A DNA stretch of 64,000 nucleotides from Microbacterium barkeri (GTDB lineage Bacteria; Actinomycetota; Actinomycetes; Actinomycetales; Microbacteriaceae). The notes beneath the pieces were generated by a model. The model searched no databases. It had not been told where the DNA came from and was given only the letters and a program-made list of their open reading frames with translations. The position numbers were made by a program, and so were the translations under genes. Shown one piece after another: positions 1 through 8,457 of this stretch. The stretch covers positions 62,001 to 126,000 of the forward strand of contig NZ_BSEJ01000009.1 of assembly GCF_027921765.1 (NCBI RefSeq), in the 5' to 3' direction. The first letter of the stretch is position 1. Each line of letters begins with the position of its first letter.

Positions 1-824
1 CGCTCCTCGAAGACCGTCATCGCCGTGACCCGGACGCACGCATAGCCGCGCGCGGCGAGCGCGAGGTCGCGGCGGCGGTCCTCCAGCTGGGCCGCCCAGC
101 TCTCGTGGAACGCCTTGCCGTCGCATTCGACGACGATCCATCCGTCGACGAGCAGGTCGACTCGGCCGACCCCGTCGATGCGCACCTGGAGGTCGATCGA
201 CCGGCCGAGCACGCGGAGCGCCAGGCGCGCGAGCGACTCGGCGCCGGATTCCGCCCGGCCGTCGATGAGCGGACGCAGCGCGGCGCAGCGCGCAGGGAGG
301 AGCGCGAACAGCGCGTCGATCTGATCAGCGCGGATCACCCCGAGGTGGAGCGCACTGTCGATCGTGGCCACGGCGTCGCGCGGATGCTGGCAGCGCACGG
401 CACGCGCGGCAGAGGCGACGGGGTCGGCAAGGAGGTCGTGGTCGGGCGCCGGGTCGTCTCGCCAGTGCACGACGACGCCGTGCACTGCCGCGAGGCACTG
501 CTTGCGATCCTCGGGCGATGCGAGTCGGCCGCTGCGCGGATCCACCTGGATGTGCAGTCCTCCGCGCTCGCGCACGAAGACGCCCCGCTCCCGCATCGCC
601 GAGACGCAGTCCAGTCGGCCTCCGACCCGCGCTGCCCGAAGGATGTCCTCCGACTCCCCGCGTTCGACGTACACGTCTCGCCGCACGCGCACGTACTCGC
701 CCTCCGCGACCCTGCGCCGGATCGTCCGTCGGCTCATCCCCCGCGCGCGCAGCGCGGCGAAGGAGAACGACCTCGGCGGCCTCCGCGCCTTCCTCCGCGC
801 TTCGGCGGTGCTGCCTCCTGCCAT
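1..824 (-). CDS. DUF559 (Vsr-like) endonuclease-domain protein, C-terminus cut by window edge
   Basis: The minus frame from ATG 824 stays open to base 1, giving at least 274 residues, and runs off the window. The N-terminus is basic with a helix-turn-helix-like stretch (ALRARGMSRRTIRRRVAEG, about residues 24-42), of the kind annotated as an AbiEi-type antitoxin domain. The C-terminal part carries the DUF559 signature: GVGRVDLLVDGWIVVECDG, then KAFHESWAAQ and an R-rich DRRRDLALAARGY segment, matching the Vsr/restriction-endonuclease fold. A weak -10-like CACGAT lies 6 nt before the start. Such HTH plus DUF559 proteins are abundant in actinobacteria. Their function is not established and I see no toxin partner here. 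The end of the gene is outside the window. Confidence 0.82.
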   Translation of the reverse strand, partial: MAGGSTAEARRKARRPPRSFSFAALRARGMSRRTIRRRVAEGEYVRVRRDVYVERGESEDILRAARVGGRLDCVSAMRERGVFVRERGGLHIQVDPRSGRLASPEDRKQCLAAVHGVVVHWRDDPAPDHDLLADPVASAARAVRCQHPRDAVATIDSALHLGVIRADQIDALFALLPARCAALRPLIDGRAESGAESLARLALRVLGRSIDLQVRIDGVGRVDLLVDGWIVVECDGKAFHESWAAQLEDRRRDLALAARGYACVRVTAMTVFEE

Positions 825-930
825 GACGGCATCGTGCCCGTGGCGACAGCGGCGGGGAGACGCGAGAGTCGGACCTGTGGAGATCTTCACCCCAACACGC
901 CGTCTGTGCACGACGCGTCGGCGCGGGGAG

Positions 931-1032
931 CGGGACACAACGCAGGAACTTCGCGCGCGCAGCCGCCGACGGGGCGCGGATTCTCGGGGGCCGCTGCTCG
1001 CCGCCCCGCAGAAACTCCTGCGCTCTGTCCCG
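931..1032. repeat. 102-bp element with terminal inverted repeats, copy 1
   Basis: The left end reads CGGGACACAACGCAGGAACT and the right end, reverse-complemented, CGGGACAGAGCGCAGGAGTT; about 17 of 21 positions pair. A second element of exactly the same length with the same ends lies at 29902-30003. The 60-bp interior is GC-rich and not obviously conserved. It sits between the divergently read DUF559 gene and the 3' end of the GNAT gene. I see no ORF in it. It looks like a non-autonomous palindromic or MITE/REP-type repeat. Confidence 0.75.
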
Positions 1033-1054
1033 GGCGGCGAACGCGCCCGGGCCC

Positions 1055-1570
1055 CTACACGACGCGGTATTTGAAGCCGACGTGCGAGGCGACGAATCCG
1101 AGGCGCTCGTAGAAGCGGTGCGCCGCGACGCGCGCGGAGTCCGAGGTCAGCTGCACGAGTGCGCAGCCGAGCGCCGGCGCCGCGTCGTCGACGACCCACC
1201 GCATCATCGCCGAGCCGACGCCCGATGAGCGCAGGTCGGAGCGCACGCGAACGGCCTCGACGAGCAGCCGGGTCGCGCCGCGACGGGCCATTCCCGGGAT
1301 GCGGGTGAGCTGGAGCGTCCCGATGAGGGCGCCATCGGCGGACTCCGCGACGAGCAGCGCGTTCGCGGGGTCGGCCTGGATGGCCGTGAGCGCGGCCGCG
1401 TAGGCGGGGCGGTCCTCCTCCGCGGCGACGTCGCCGCGCGCGGCGCTCACCTCGTCGTCCGCGAGCAGCGCCATGAGCGCGTCGAGATCCTCCTCGCGGG
1501 CCGCGCGCAGCGTCACCTCCCCCAGGCGGGACTCGAGGACGACGGGCAGCAGCGCGAGGTCGGCGATCAC
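1055..1570 (-). CDS. GNAT-family N-acetyltransferase
   Basis: 171 residues from GTG 1570, reading VIADLALLPVVLESRLGEV. A longer frame exists to ATG 1645, but it would overlap the divergent glycosylase start, and GTG 1570 has GACACT 6 nt upstream as a possible leaderless -10. The acetyl-CoA binding region is visible as VRVRSDLRSSGVGSAMMRWV (RxxGxG/A loop) followed by ALGCALVQLTSDSARVAAHR and FYERLGF, the usual GNAT motif A and B. The acceptor cannot be deduced. It is divergent from the Fpg-type gene. Confidence 0.85.
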   Translation of the reverse strand: MIADLALLPVVLESRLGEVTLRAAREEDLDALMALLADDEVSAARGDVAAEEDRPAYAAALTAIQADPANALLVAESADGALIGTLQLTRIPGMARRGATRLLVEAVRVRSDLRSSGVGSAMMRWVVDDAAPALGCALVQLTSDSARVAAHRFYERLGFVASHVGFKYRVV

Positions 1571-1643
1571 GGATCCAGTGTCGCATCGGCGTCGCCCTGT
1601 CCAGCCCGTGACGGATGTCCGTGCGCGGTGCGAGGATGGCGGC

Positions 1644-2507
1644 ATGCCCGAGATGCCGGAGGTGGAGGGGCTCGTGCGCTATCTGCGCGAGCGCACGTCA
1701 GGGCGCGCTGTCGTCAAGGCCCAGGTGGCCGCGATCGCGGCGCTCAAGACCTACGATCCTCCGATCGACGCGATCGTCGGCGCCCGCGTGCGCGACGCGC
1801 AGCGCCACGGCAAGTTCGTCGACCTCGAGCTCGAGGGCGGTCTCCACCTCGTCTTCCACCTCGCGAAGGCCGGATGGCTGCGCTGGCACGAGACGCTGCC
1901 GGCGACCGTGATCAAGCCGGGCCGCTCGCCGATCGCCCTGCGGATCGGGTTCGACGACGGCTCGGGCTTCGACCTCACCGAGGCCGGCACGAAGAAGTCG
2001 CTCGCGGTGTACGTCGTCCGGGCGATCGGCGACGTGCCCGGCATCGCGCGCCTCGGCCCCGATCCGCTGGGCGACGGCTTCGACCGCGACGCTCTCGCAG
2101 AGCTGCTGCGCGGGCGCCGCACGCAGATCAAGGGGCTCCTGCGCGACCAGTCCGTGATCGCGGGCATCGGGAACGCCTACTCCGATGAGATCCTGCATGC
2201 CGCACGGATGTCGCCCTACGCGCTCGCGGCGAACCTCGACGACGCCGAAGTCGACCGCCTCTACGACGCGCTCCGCGCGACCCTCGCCGACGCCGTCGCG
2301 ACGGCCTCGGGCAAGCCGCCGGCCGATCTCAAGGACGCGAAGCGGCGCGGGATGGCCGTGCACGCGCGATCGGGCGAGGCCTGCCCCGTCTGCGGAGACA
2401 CCATCCGCAGCGTCTTCTTCGCTGACACCGACTTCCAGTACTGCCCGACGTGCCAGACGGGCGGCAAGGTCCTCGCCGACCGCCGGCTGTCGCGCCTGCT
2501 GAAATAG
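1644..2507 (+). CDS. Fpg/Nei-family DNA glycosylase
   Basis: 287 residues starting MPEMPEVEGL, so Pro2 and Glu3, the catalytic N-terminal residues of the Fpg/Nei family, are present after Met removal. The H2TH region is seen as IAGIGNAYSDEIL. The C-terminal zinc finger has C-x2-C at about residues 247/250 and 267/270 (CPVCG and CPTCQ). The enzyme excises damaged bases, with AP-lyase activity. Actinobacteria carry several paralogues, and this copy lacks neighbours that would identify it as the main MutM, so I leave the symbol empty. The start is preceded by GAGGAT at 6 nt. Confidence 0.93.
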   Translation: MPEMPEVEGLVRYLRERTSGRAVVKAQVAAIAALKTYDPPIDAIVGARVRDAQRHGKFVDLELEGGLHLVFHLAKAGWLRWHETLPATVIKPGRSPIALRIGFDDGSGFDLTEAGTKKSLAVYVVRAIGDVPGIARLGPDPLGDGFDRDALAELLRGRRTQIKGLLRDQSVIAGIGNAYSDEILHAARMSPYALAANLDDAEVDRLYDALRATLADAVATASGKPPADLKDAKRRGMAVHARSGEACPVCGDTIRSVFFADTDFQYCPTCQTGGKVLADRRLSRLLK

Positions 2508-2554
2508 GGCGACGCATACGCCGCCGGGAATAACGGCGCACGCTCGCGGTTGAT

Positions 2555-2560
2555 TATGCT
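2555..2560 (+). promoter_or_regulatory. Candidate -10 of the rib operon
   Basis: TATGCT lies about 10 bases before the first conserved base of the FMN riboswitch, in a locally AT-rich stretch. No convincing -35 is seen. Confidence 0.4.
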
Positions 2561-2571
2561 GAGTGCACAGA

Positions 2572-2716
2572 ACGTGCTCCGGGGTCGGTGAGAATCCGAA
2601 CCGGCGGTGACAGTCCGCGAACCCCCGTCCTGATGGCGGGGGCCGATCCGGTGGGATTCCGGAACCGACGGTGATGCAGGCGCAGCCTGCGAGTCCGGAT
2701 GAGAGGCAGCACGTGA
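2572..2716 (+). ncRNA. FMN riboswitch (RFN element)
   Basis: The conserved blocks appear in order: GGGGTCGGTGAGAATCCGAA, CGGCGGTGACAGTCCGCGA, a variable stem of C and G runs (about 2621-2645), GGTGGGATTCCGGAACCGAC and AGTCCGGATGAGAGG. This is the RFN aptamer, which senses flavin mononucleotide. It ends about 55 nt before the ribD start, whose Shine-Dalgarno lies at 2760-2765, so control of ribD-ribE-ribBA-ribH at initiation or by early termination is expected. Confidence 0.96.
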
Positions 2717-2771
2717 CGTCGCCCGTCGAGGGCGCCGTTCGCGAACCCCGGGGTGCCTGCAGGAGGTTCGG

Positions 2772-3806
2772 ATGGCGTTCAGCGACGCGGAGCAGCGGGC
2801 GATGGCCCGCGCGCTCGAGCTCGCGCGCCGCGGGCCGCGCAGCCGGAACCCGCAGGTCGGCGCGGTCATCCTCTCCCCCGACGGCGATGTGATCGCCGAG
2901 GGCTGGCACCATGGGGCCGGGACCGCGCATGCCGAGGTCGACGCGCTCTCGCACCTCGCCCCGGGCGCGGCCCGCGGCGCGACGGCGGTCGTGACGCTCG
3001 AGCCGTGCAACCACACCGGCCGCACGGGCCCCTGCTCCGAGGCCCTCATCGCCGCGGGCGTCGCGCGCGTCGTGTACGCACTGGACGACCCGGGCGATGT
3101 CGAGAGCGGAGGCGGCGATCGCCTCCGCGCCGCGGGCGTGAGCGTCGAGAGCGGCCTCATGGCGCCCGAGGCCCATGCGCTTCTCGACTCGTGGCTGACG
3201 GCGCGACGGCTCGGCCGCCCCCACGTCACGATCAAGTGGGCCCAGAGCCTCGACGGCCGCGCGGCCGCGGCCGACGGCACGAGCCAGTGGATCACGGGAG
3301 CCGAGGCGCGAGCGGATGTCCATGTCCGGCGGGCGCAGGCCGATGCGATCGTCGTCGGGTCGGGCACCCTGCTCGCCGACGACCCTGCTCTCACGGCCCG
3401 CGACGGCGACGCCCTGCACCCCGCGCAGCCCGTCCCCGTCGTGATCGGCACCGCCGACATCCCCGACGGAGCGGCCATCCGCCGCCATCCGCATGAGGCG
3501 ATCCACTACCGCACGCGCGATCTGCGCGCCGTTCTCGACGACCTCCACGAGCGCGGGCTCCACCGCGTGTTCGTCGAGGGCGGGCCGACGCTCGCGAGCG
3601 CGTTCCTCGCTGCGGGACTCGCCGACCGCGTCCTCGTCTATCTCGCGCCGACCCTCCTCGGCGGTCCGCGGCTCGCGCTCGGCGAGATCGGCGTCCCCAC
3701 CATCTCCCGGCAGCGGCGCCTCGCCGTCGAGCAGGTCGACCGCCTCGGCTCCGACCTCCTCGTCGTGGCCCGCCCGGCCCCCGAAGCCCCCGAAGGAGGC
3801 AGCTGA
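2772..3806 (+). CDS. ribD: Bifunctional diaminohydroxyphosphoribosylaminopyrimidine deaminase / 5-amino-6-(5-phosphoribosylamino)uracil reductase
   Basis: 344 residues. It catalyses the second and third steps of riboflavin synthesis. The N-terminal deaminase domain has zinc ligands at HAE (residues 53-55) and PCNHTGRTGPC (about 78-88). The C-terminal reductase domain is seen at TIKWAQSLDGRAA and VFVEGGPTLASAF. The start is fixed by GGAGG 7-12 nt upstream. It is first in a four-gene operon, with one base between its stop and the ribE ATG. Confidence 0.96.
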   Translation: MAFSDAEQRAMARALELARRGPRSRNPQVGAVILSPDGDVIAEGWHHGAGTAHAEVDALSHLAPGAARGATAVVTLEPCNHTGRTGPCSEALIAAGVARVVYALDDPGDVESGGGDRLRAAGVSVESGLMAPEAHALLDSWLTARRLGRPHVTIKWAQSLDGRAAAADGTSQWITGAEARADVHVRRAQADAIVVGSGTLLADDPALTARDGDALHPAQPVPVVIGTADIPDGAAIRRHPHEAIHYRTRDLRAVLDDLHERGLHRVFVEGGPTLASAFLAAGLADRVLVYLAPTLLGGPRLALGEIGVPTISRQRRLAVEQVDRLGSDLLVVARPAPEAPEGGS

Positions 3807-3807
3807 C

Positions 3808-4563
3808 ATGTTCACCGGCATCATCGAGGAGATCGGCCGCATCACGGCGATCGAGCCCTCCGGCGACGGCGTGCGCCTCACGCTCCACGCCCCGCGCGTG
3901 ATCGAGGACGTGCACCACGGCGACTCGATCGCGGTGAGCGGCGTGTGCCTCACGGTCGTGGACTGGACGGACGAGGGCTTCACGGCAGACGTCATGAAGC
4001 AGACGCTCGACATGTCGACGCTCGACGCGGCGCGGACGGGCACCCCCGTCAACCTCGAGCGGGCGACGGCCTCGGGCGGCCGGCTCGGCGGCCACATCGT
4101 GCAGGGGCACATCGACGGCACGGGAACGGTCGTCGACGTCCGGCCCGGCGAGCAGTGGCGCGTCGTGCGCATCGCGCTCCCCGCCGAGCTCGCGCCCCTC
4201 GTCGTCGACAAGGGCTCGATCGCGGTCGACGGCGTCTCGCTCACCGTGAGCGCCGTCAGCCCCGCCCACGAGCCGACGCCGTGGTTCGAGGTGTCGCTCA
4301 TCCCCGAGACGCTCGAGGCGACGACCCTCGGCGAGCGCCGCGTCGGCGACGCCGTCAACCTCGAGACCGACATCCTCGCGCGCCACGTGCAGCGGCTGCT
4401 GTCCTTCGGCGCGCAGCAGGCGACCCCCGCGCCCGTCCGCGCGGCCGTCGCGACCGCCCAGCGCGAGGCCGGGACGGGTCACGAGTCGTCCTTCGCGACG
4501 TACGACGTTCCGCCCGCCGACTTCGTCATCCTCCGCTCCACCCCCGAAGGAGGCTCGCGATGA
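3808..4563 (+). CDS. ribE: Riboflavin synthase, alpha subunit
   Basis: 251 residues. It dismutates two 6,7-dimethyl-8-ribityllumazines to riboflavin. The N-terminal [10 protein letters not shown] and the two lumazine-binding barrel repeats are clear: [10 protein letters not shown]...[13 protein letters not shown], then [11 protein letters not shown]...[11 protein letters not shown]. The family usually ends near residue 200-215, just after LARHVQRLL. This one continues about 45 residues ([10 protein letters not shown] onward to STPEGGSR), an uncharacterised tail. GAAGGAGG precedes the start, and the stop overlaps ribBA as ATGA. Confidence 0.95.
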   Translation: MFTGIIEEIGRITAIEPSGDGVRLTLHAPRVIEDVHHGDSIAVSGVCLTVVDWTDEGFTADVMKQTLDMSTLDAARTGTPVNLERATASGGRLGGHIVQGHIDGTGTVVDVRPGEQWRVVRIALPAELAPLVVDKGSIAVDGVSLTVSAVSPAHEPTPWFEVSLIPETLEATTLGERRVGDAVNLETDILARHVQRLLSFGAQQATPAPVRAAVATAQREAGTGHESSFATYDVPPADFVILRSTPEGGSR

Positions 4564-5846
4564 GCCTTGCCAGCCAGCTGTCGACCATCCCCGAGGCGCT
4601 CGAGGCGCTCCGGGCGGGCCGCCCCGTCCTCGTGGCCGACGACGAGAACCGCGAGAACGAGGGCGACGTCATCCTCTCGGCGCAGCTCGCGACACCCGAG
4701 TGGATCGCCTGGACCGTGCGGTACTCCTCGGGCTTCCTGTGCGCCCCCATGCCCCAGGACTGGGCCGACCGCCTCGACCTCGCGCCCATGGTGGCCGTGA
4801 ACGAGGACGCGCGGTCGACCGCGTACACGGTGAGCGTCGACGCGGCCGAGGGCGTCACCACGGGCATCAGCGCGCACGATCGCGCCCGCACGGTCAACGT
4901 TCTCGCCGACCCGGAGTCGACGCCGACGAGCATCATCCGCCCCGGCCACATCCTGCCCCTGCGCGCCGTGCCCGGCGGCGTCCGCGAGCGCTCGGGCCAC
5001 ACCGAGGCCGCGGTCGACCTCATGCGCCTCGCGGGCCTCGCACCCGTCGGCGTGATCGGCGAGGTCGTGGCGGAGGACGGCGACATGATGCGCCTCCCCG
5101 GTCTCATCGAGCTCGGACAGCGCGAGGGGCTCCCTGTCGTCACGATCGAGCAGCTCATCGCCTACCTCGAGGAGAACGACCCGTCGGCGGAGCCCGTCAC
5201 GCCGTTCCGCCGCCAGGTGAGCCTGCGCGCGGACTCCACCGTCCCGACCTCGCACGGCGTCTTCCGCTTCCTCGCATACAAGGACCGGATCACCGGCACC
5301 GACCACCTCGCGGTCGTCAAGGGCGACCTCACCGACGACGCGCCGCTCGTGCGCGTGCACTCGGAGTGCCTCACGGGCGAGGCGTTCGGCTCGCTCAAGT
5401 GCGAGTGCGGCCCCCAGCTCGACGCCGCGCTCGACGCGATCGAGCAGGACGGCGGCGTGGTCATCTACATGCGCGGGCACGAAGGGCGCGGCATCGGCCT
5501 CATCAACAAGCTGCGCGCCTACGCGCTGCAGGAGCGCGGCCTCGACACCGTCGACGCCAACACGGCGCTCGGACTCCCCGCCGACGCGCGCGACTACGCG
5601 GCGGCCGCGGGCATCCTCGCCGATCTCGGCGTCGAGCGCATCCGCCTCCTCACGAACAACACCGACAAGGTCAGCCAGCTGCGCGCCCTCGGGCTCGAGG
5701 TCGTCGAGCAGGTGCCGCTGATCGTCGGCGTCGGACCCAACAACCACCAGTACCTCGAGACGAAGCGCGACCGGATGGGTCACGTGATCGGCGAGGAGGC
5801 GCTCGCCGCGGCGGTCGCCCAGATGCACGAAGGAGCAGAGAAGTGA
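4560..5846 (+). CDS. ribBA: Bifunctional 3,4-dihydroxy-2-butanone-4-phosphate synthase / GTP cyclohydrolase II
   Basis: 428 residues. The RibB half shows [12 protein letters not shown], the acidic Mg-binding signature, and [11 protein letters not shown]. The RibA half shows [18 protein letters not shown], with the three zinc cysteines, and [10 protein letters not shown] for GTP binding. The protein feeds both branches of riboflavin synthesis, making the C4 unit and opening GTP. The start overlaps the ribE stop (ATGA) and the stop overlaps the ribH GTG, so the genes are translationally coupled. Confidence 0.96.
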   Translation: MSLASQLSTIPEALEALRAGRPVLVADDENRENEGDVILSAQLATPEWIAWTVRYSSGFLCAPMPQDWADRLDLAPMVAVNEDARSTAYTVSVDAAEGVTTGISAHDRARTVNVLADPESTPTSIIRPGHILPLRAVPGGVRERSGHTEAAVDLMRLAGLAPVGVIGEVVAEDGDMMRLPGLIELGQREGLPVVTIEQLIAYLEENDPSAEPVTPFRRQVSLRADSTVPTSHGVFRFLAYKDRITGTDHLAVVKGDLTDDAPLVRVHSECLTGEAFGSLKCECGPQLDAALDAIEQDGGVVIYMRGHEGRGIGLINKLRAYALQERGLDTVDANTALGLPADARDYAAAAGILADLGVERIRLLTNNTDKVSQLRALGLEVVEQVPLIVGVGPNNHQYLETKRDRMGHVIGEEALAAAVAQMHEGAEK

Positions 5847-6316
5847 GCGGCAAGGGAGCGCCCGAGAAGGGCGGCATCGCGGCGGAGGGCCTGCGCGTGA
5901 CGATCGTCGCGGGCACGTGGCACGACGAGATCACCGACGGGCTCATCGCAGGGGCGCAGCGCACCCTCGACGCGGCGGGCGCCGAGTCGACGCTCGTGCG
6001 CGTGGCGGGCTCGTTCGAGCTCCCGGTCGTCGCGAAGGCGGCGCTCGAGGCGGGCGCGGACGCGGTCGTCGCCCTCGGCGTCATCATCCGCGGGGGAACG
6101 CCCCACTTCGACTTCGTCTCGAACGCCGCGACGGATGGCCTCACGCGCGTCGCGCTCGACACCGGCAAGCCGGTCGGCTTCGGCGTGCTCACGCTGGACG
6201 ATGAGCAGCAGGGCCTCGACCGCGCGGGCCTGCCTGGCTCGAAGGAGGACAAGGGCGCAGAGGCGGCCGACGCGGCGCTGCGCACGGCGCTCACGCTGCG
6301 CGCGCTCCGCGGCTGA
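5843..6316 (+). CDS. ribH: 6,7-dimethyl-8-ribityllumazine synthase
   Basis: 157 residues from GTG 5843, overlapping the ribBA stop as GTGA, with AAGGAGCAGA upstream. It condenses the RibA/D-derived pyrimidine with the butanone phosphate from Rib[24 protein letters not shown] (containing the catalytic His) and [12 protein letters not shown] are family signatures. The last reads DDEQQ where most homologues have TxTxEQA. The C-terminal stretch [13 protein letters not shown] matches the family end. Confidence 0.95.
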   Translation: MSGKGAPEKGGIAAEGLRVTIVAGTWHDEITDGLIAGAQRTLDAAGAESTLVRVAGSFELPVVAKAALEAGADAVVALGVIIRGGTPHFDFVSNAATDGLTRVALDTGKPVGFGVLTLDDEQQGLDRAGLPGSKEDKGAEAADAALRTALTLRALRG

Positions 6317-6328
6317 GGGCGACCTTCC

Positions 6329-6345
6329 TTCTACATATCGTAGAA
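6329..6345. promoter_or_regulatory. Candidate operator, TTCTAC-N5-GTAGAA
   Basis: A perfect 6-bp inverted repeat with a 5-bp spacer lies 7 bp before the TAGGGT -10-like hexamer of the membrane gene starting at 6364, in an AT-rich patch. The CTAC/GTAG arms recall BlaI/CopY- or PadR-type operators, but no regulator gene is adjacent. Confidence 0.4.
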
Positions 6346-6363
6346 AACCCGTAGGGTGTGCTC

Positions 6364-6714
6364 ATGGAGATCCTGCGCAGCATCGTCATCGTCATCCACC
6401 TCGTCGGCTTCGCGACGCTCTTCGGCTCGTGGCTCGTCGAGGTCGCGAACCGGCGGACGCACGTCACGCGGCTCATGCACTGGGGGCTCGCGATCGCCGG
6501 TCTCGCGGGTCTCGCTCTCGCCGCGCCGTGGGGCGTGGACGGCGACCTGAACTACGCCAAGATCGGCGTCAAGCTCGTCGTGCTCCTCGTGATCGGCGCG
6601 CTCCTCGGCATCCTGTCCGCACGGCAGAAGCGCGGCGCGCAGACGCCGCCCGCGCTGTTCTGGCTTGTCGGCATCCTCACGCTCGCGAACGCGACGATCG
6701 CGGTCATCTGGTGA
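6364..6714 (+). CDS. Small four-helix membrane protein
   Basis: 116 residues from ATG 6364 (MEILRSIVIVIHLVGFATLF). TAGGGT ends 6 nt before this ATG, fitting a leaderless transcript; a GTG at 6358 is the alternative start. About four hydrophobic segments are visible (residues 5-25, 38-55, 66-84, 97-115), with a short basic RQKR loop. I do not recognise a named family. The gene follows the rib operon in the same direction but has its own promoter-like and operator-like sequences. Confidence 0.75.
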   Translation: MEILRSIVIVIHLVGFATLFGSWLVEVANRRTHVTRLMHWGLAIAGLAGLALAAPWGVDGDLNYAKIGVKLVVLLVIGALLGILSARQKRGAQTPPALFWLVGILTLANATIAVIW

Positions 6715-6768
6715 CCGCATCCGAGCCCTCGGGCCGCTGAGCATTCCGCCCACCGGCTCCGGCACGCA

Positions 6769-6808
6769 CGACGGCCCCTCTGCGCACCTTTCGCGCGAGG
6801 GGCCGTCG
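6769..6808 (+). terminator. Hairpin terminator
   Basis: 12-bp perfect stem CGACGGCCCCTC / GAGGGGCCGTCG with a 16-nt loop, after the membrane gene. There is no U-tract, as is common in high-GC actinobacteria. The rest of 6715-6950 shows no gene. Confidence 0.75.
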
Positions 6809-6950
6809 CGGTCTCCGTATTGCTGAGGGCGCGTAGACTTGACGATCGCGTCCGCGCGTCGAGACGGCCATCCAGCCGGCGACGACGCCGACGCCGTCTC
6901 CCCGGCGAGCGCCCTCCGCGCCGCCGTCTTCCCTCCGGACAGGCATCTCC

Positions 6951-8381
6951 ATGACATCCACCGCAGCACAGAGTCCCGACGCCCCCGCCGCCGCCACGCC
7001 CGCGAACACGCGCGGCCGCGTCATCACCGCGAGCCTCGTCGGCACGACGATCGAGTTCTACGACTTCTACGCCTACGCGACGGCGGCCGTGCTCGTCTTC
7101 CCTGCTCTCTTCTTCCCCACGGGCAATGAGACCACGGCGCTGCTCGCGTCGTTCGCGACCTTCGGCGCCGCGATGCTCGCGCGCCCGGTCGGGGCGATCG
7201 TCTTCGGCCACTTCGGCGACCGGTTCGGACGCAAGGCGACCCTCGTCGCATCGCTGCTCACGATGGGCATCTCGACCTTCCTCATCGGCCTGCTGCCGAC
7301 GTACCAGCTCATCGGCGCGTGGGCAGCGCTCCTCCTGCTCATCCTGCGGCTCGCGCAGGGCTTCGCGCTGGGCGGCGAGTGGTCGGGCGCCGCGCTCGTG
7401 GCGACCGAGAACGCGCCCGCCGGCAAGCGCGCCCTCTACGGGACGTTCCCCCAGCTCGGCGCGCCGATCGGCTTCATCATCGCGAACACCCTCTTCCTCG
7501 TGATCAACTTCGCCCTGCCCGGCGAGGGTGGCCTCGCATCGGAGGCGTTCCTCGCGTGGGGCTGGCGCATCCCGTTCCTCTTCTCCGCCGTCATGGTGAT
7601 CATCGGCCTCTGGGTCCGCCTCAAGCTCGTCGAGTCGGACTCGTTCACGAAGGCGGAGAAGACCGGCGCGATCCAGAAGTTCCCGCTCGGCGCGACCGTC
7701 CGCACGCACTGGCGCCCGCTCATCCTGGGCACCTTCTACATGCTCGCGACCTACGTGCTCTTCTACCTCATGACGAGCTTCACGCTCGCGTACGGCACCC
7801 GCCCGGCGACCGCCCCCGAGGGCGTCGACCCCGCGACCTTCGTGCCCGGGCTCGGGTTCACGTACGTCGACTTCGTGCTCATGCAGATCATCGGCGTCGT
7901 GTTCTTCGGCCTCTGCACGCTGCTCTCGGGACCGCTCGCCGACTCGGTCGGACGCCGCCGCCTCCTCATCTGGGTCACGACCGCGATCATCGTGTTCGGT
8001 CTGCTCTTCGTCGTCTTCCTCCTGCCGCAGGGCCAGGAGAAGTTCACGGGTGCGCTCGTGCAGGCGTTCCTCATCTTCGGATTCCTCCTCATGGGCATGA
8101 CGTTCGGGCCCATGGGCGCGCTGCTTCCCGAGCTGTTCCCGACCAACGTGCGGTACACCGGCTCGGCCGTGTCGTACAACGTCGCATCGATCCTCGGCGC
8201 CGCCGTGGCGCCCTCGATCGCGCTGGGTCTGTGGGCCCTCGGCGGCGGCAACCCCTGGCTCGTCGGCGTGTACCTCGCCGCGGCCGGCGTGCTCACGCTC
8301 GTCGCGCTCCTCATCGGCAAGGAGACGAAGGACGTCGACCTCGACGACGACGCGGCGGTCGCAGCGGCCTCCCGACGCTGA
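6951..8381 (+). CDS. MFS metabolite:H+ symporter (MHS/ShiA-ProP type)
   Basis: 476 residues, about 12 membrane segments. The N-terminus has VGTTIEFYDFYAYATAAVLV, a signature of the MHS family, followed by GHFGDRFGRKATLV (loop 2-3 motif) and LRLAQGFALGGEWSGA. A second copy of the loop motif is DSVGRRRLL. Family members import shikimate, alpha-ketoglutarate, citrate, proline/betaine and similar solutes with protons; the substrate here cannot be told. No clear Shine-Dalgarno is seen before ATG 6951. Confidence 0.9.
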   Translation: MTSTAAQSPDAPAAATPANTRGRVITASLVGTTIEFYDFYAYATAAVLVFPALFFPTGNETTALLASFATFGAAMLARPVGAIVFGHFGDRFGRKATLVASLLTMGISTFLIGLLPTYQLIGAWAALLLLILRLAQGFALGGEWSGAALVATENAPAGKRALYGTFPQLGAPIGFIIANTLFLVINFALPGEGGLASEAFLAWGWRIPFLFSAVMVIIGLWVRLKLVESDSFTKAEKTGAIQKFPLGATVRTHWRPLILGTFYMLATYVLFYLMTSFTLAYGTRPATAPEGVDPATFVPGLGFTYVDFVLMQIIGVVFFGLCTLLSGPLADSVGRRRLLIWVTTAIIVFGLLFVVFLLPQGQEKFTGALVQAFLIFGFLLMGMTFGPMGALLPELFPTNVRYTGSAVSYNVASILGAAVAPSIALGLWALGGGNPWLVGVYLAAAGVLTLVALLIGKETKDVDLDDDAAVAAASRR

Positions 8382-8457
8382 GCCGATGCGCGGGGCGGTT
8401 GCCTAGGCTGGCTGAGGTGCGCTCGGCGATCCCCCGCGCACCTCGGAAGGAGACCCC

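Noticed and set aside
2584..2716. Cobalamin or THF riboswitch upstream of ribD
   Set aside because: All conserved blocks match the FMN (RFN) consensus and the downstream genes are riboflavin synthesis.
1698..4373. Long antisense open frame opposite fpg-ribD-ribE
   Set aside because: Arg/Ala/Asp-rich translation with no domain; the opposite strand has four textbook enzymes. High-GC DNA gives long spurious frames.
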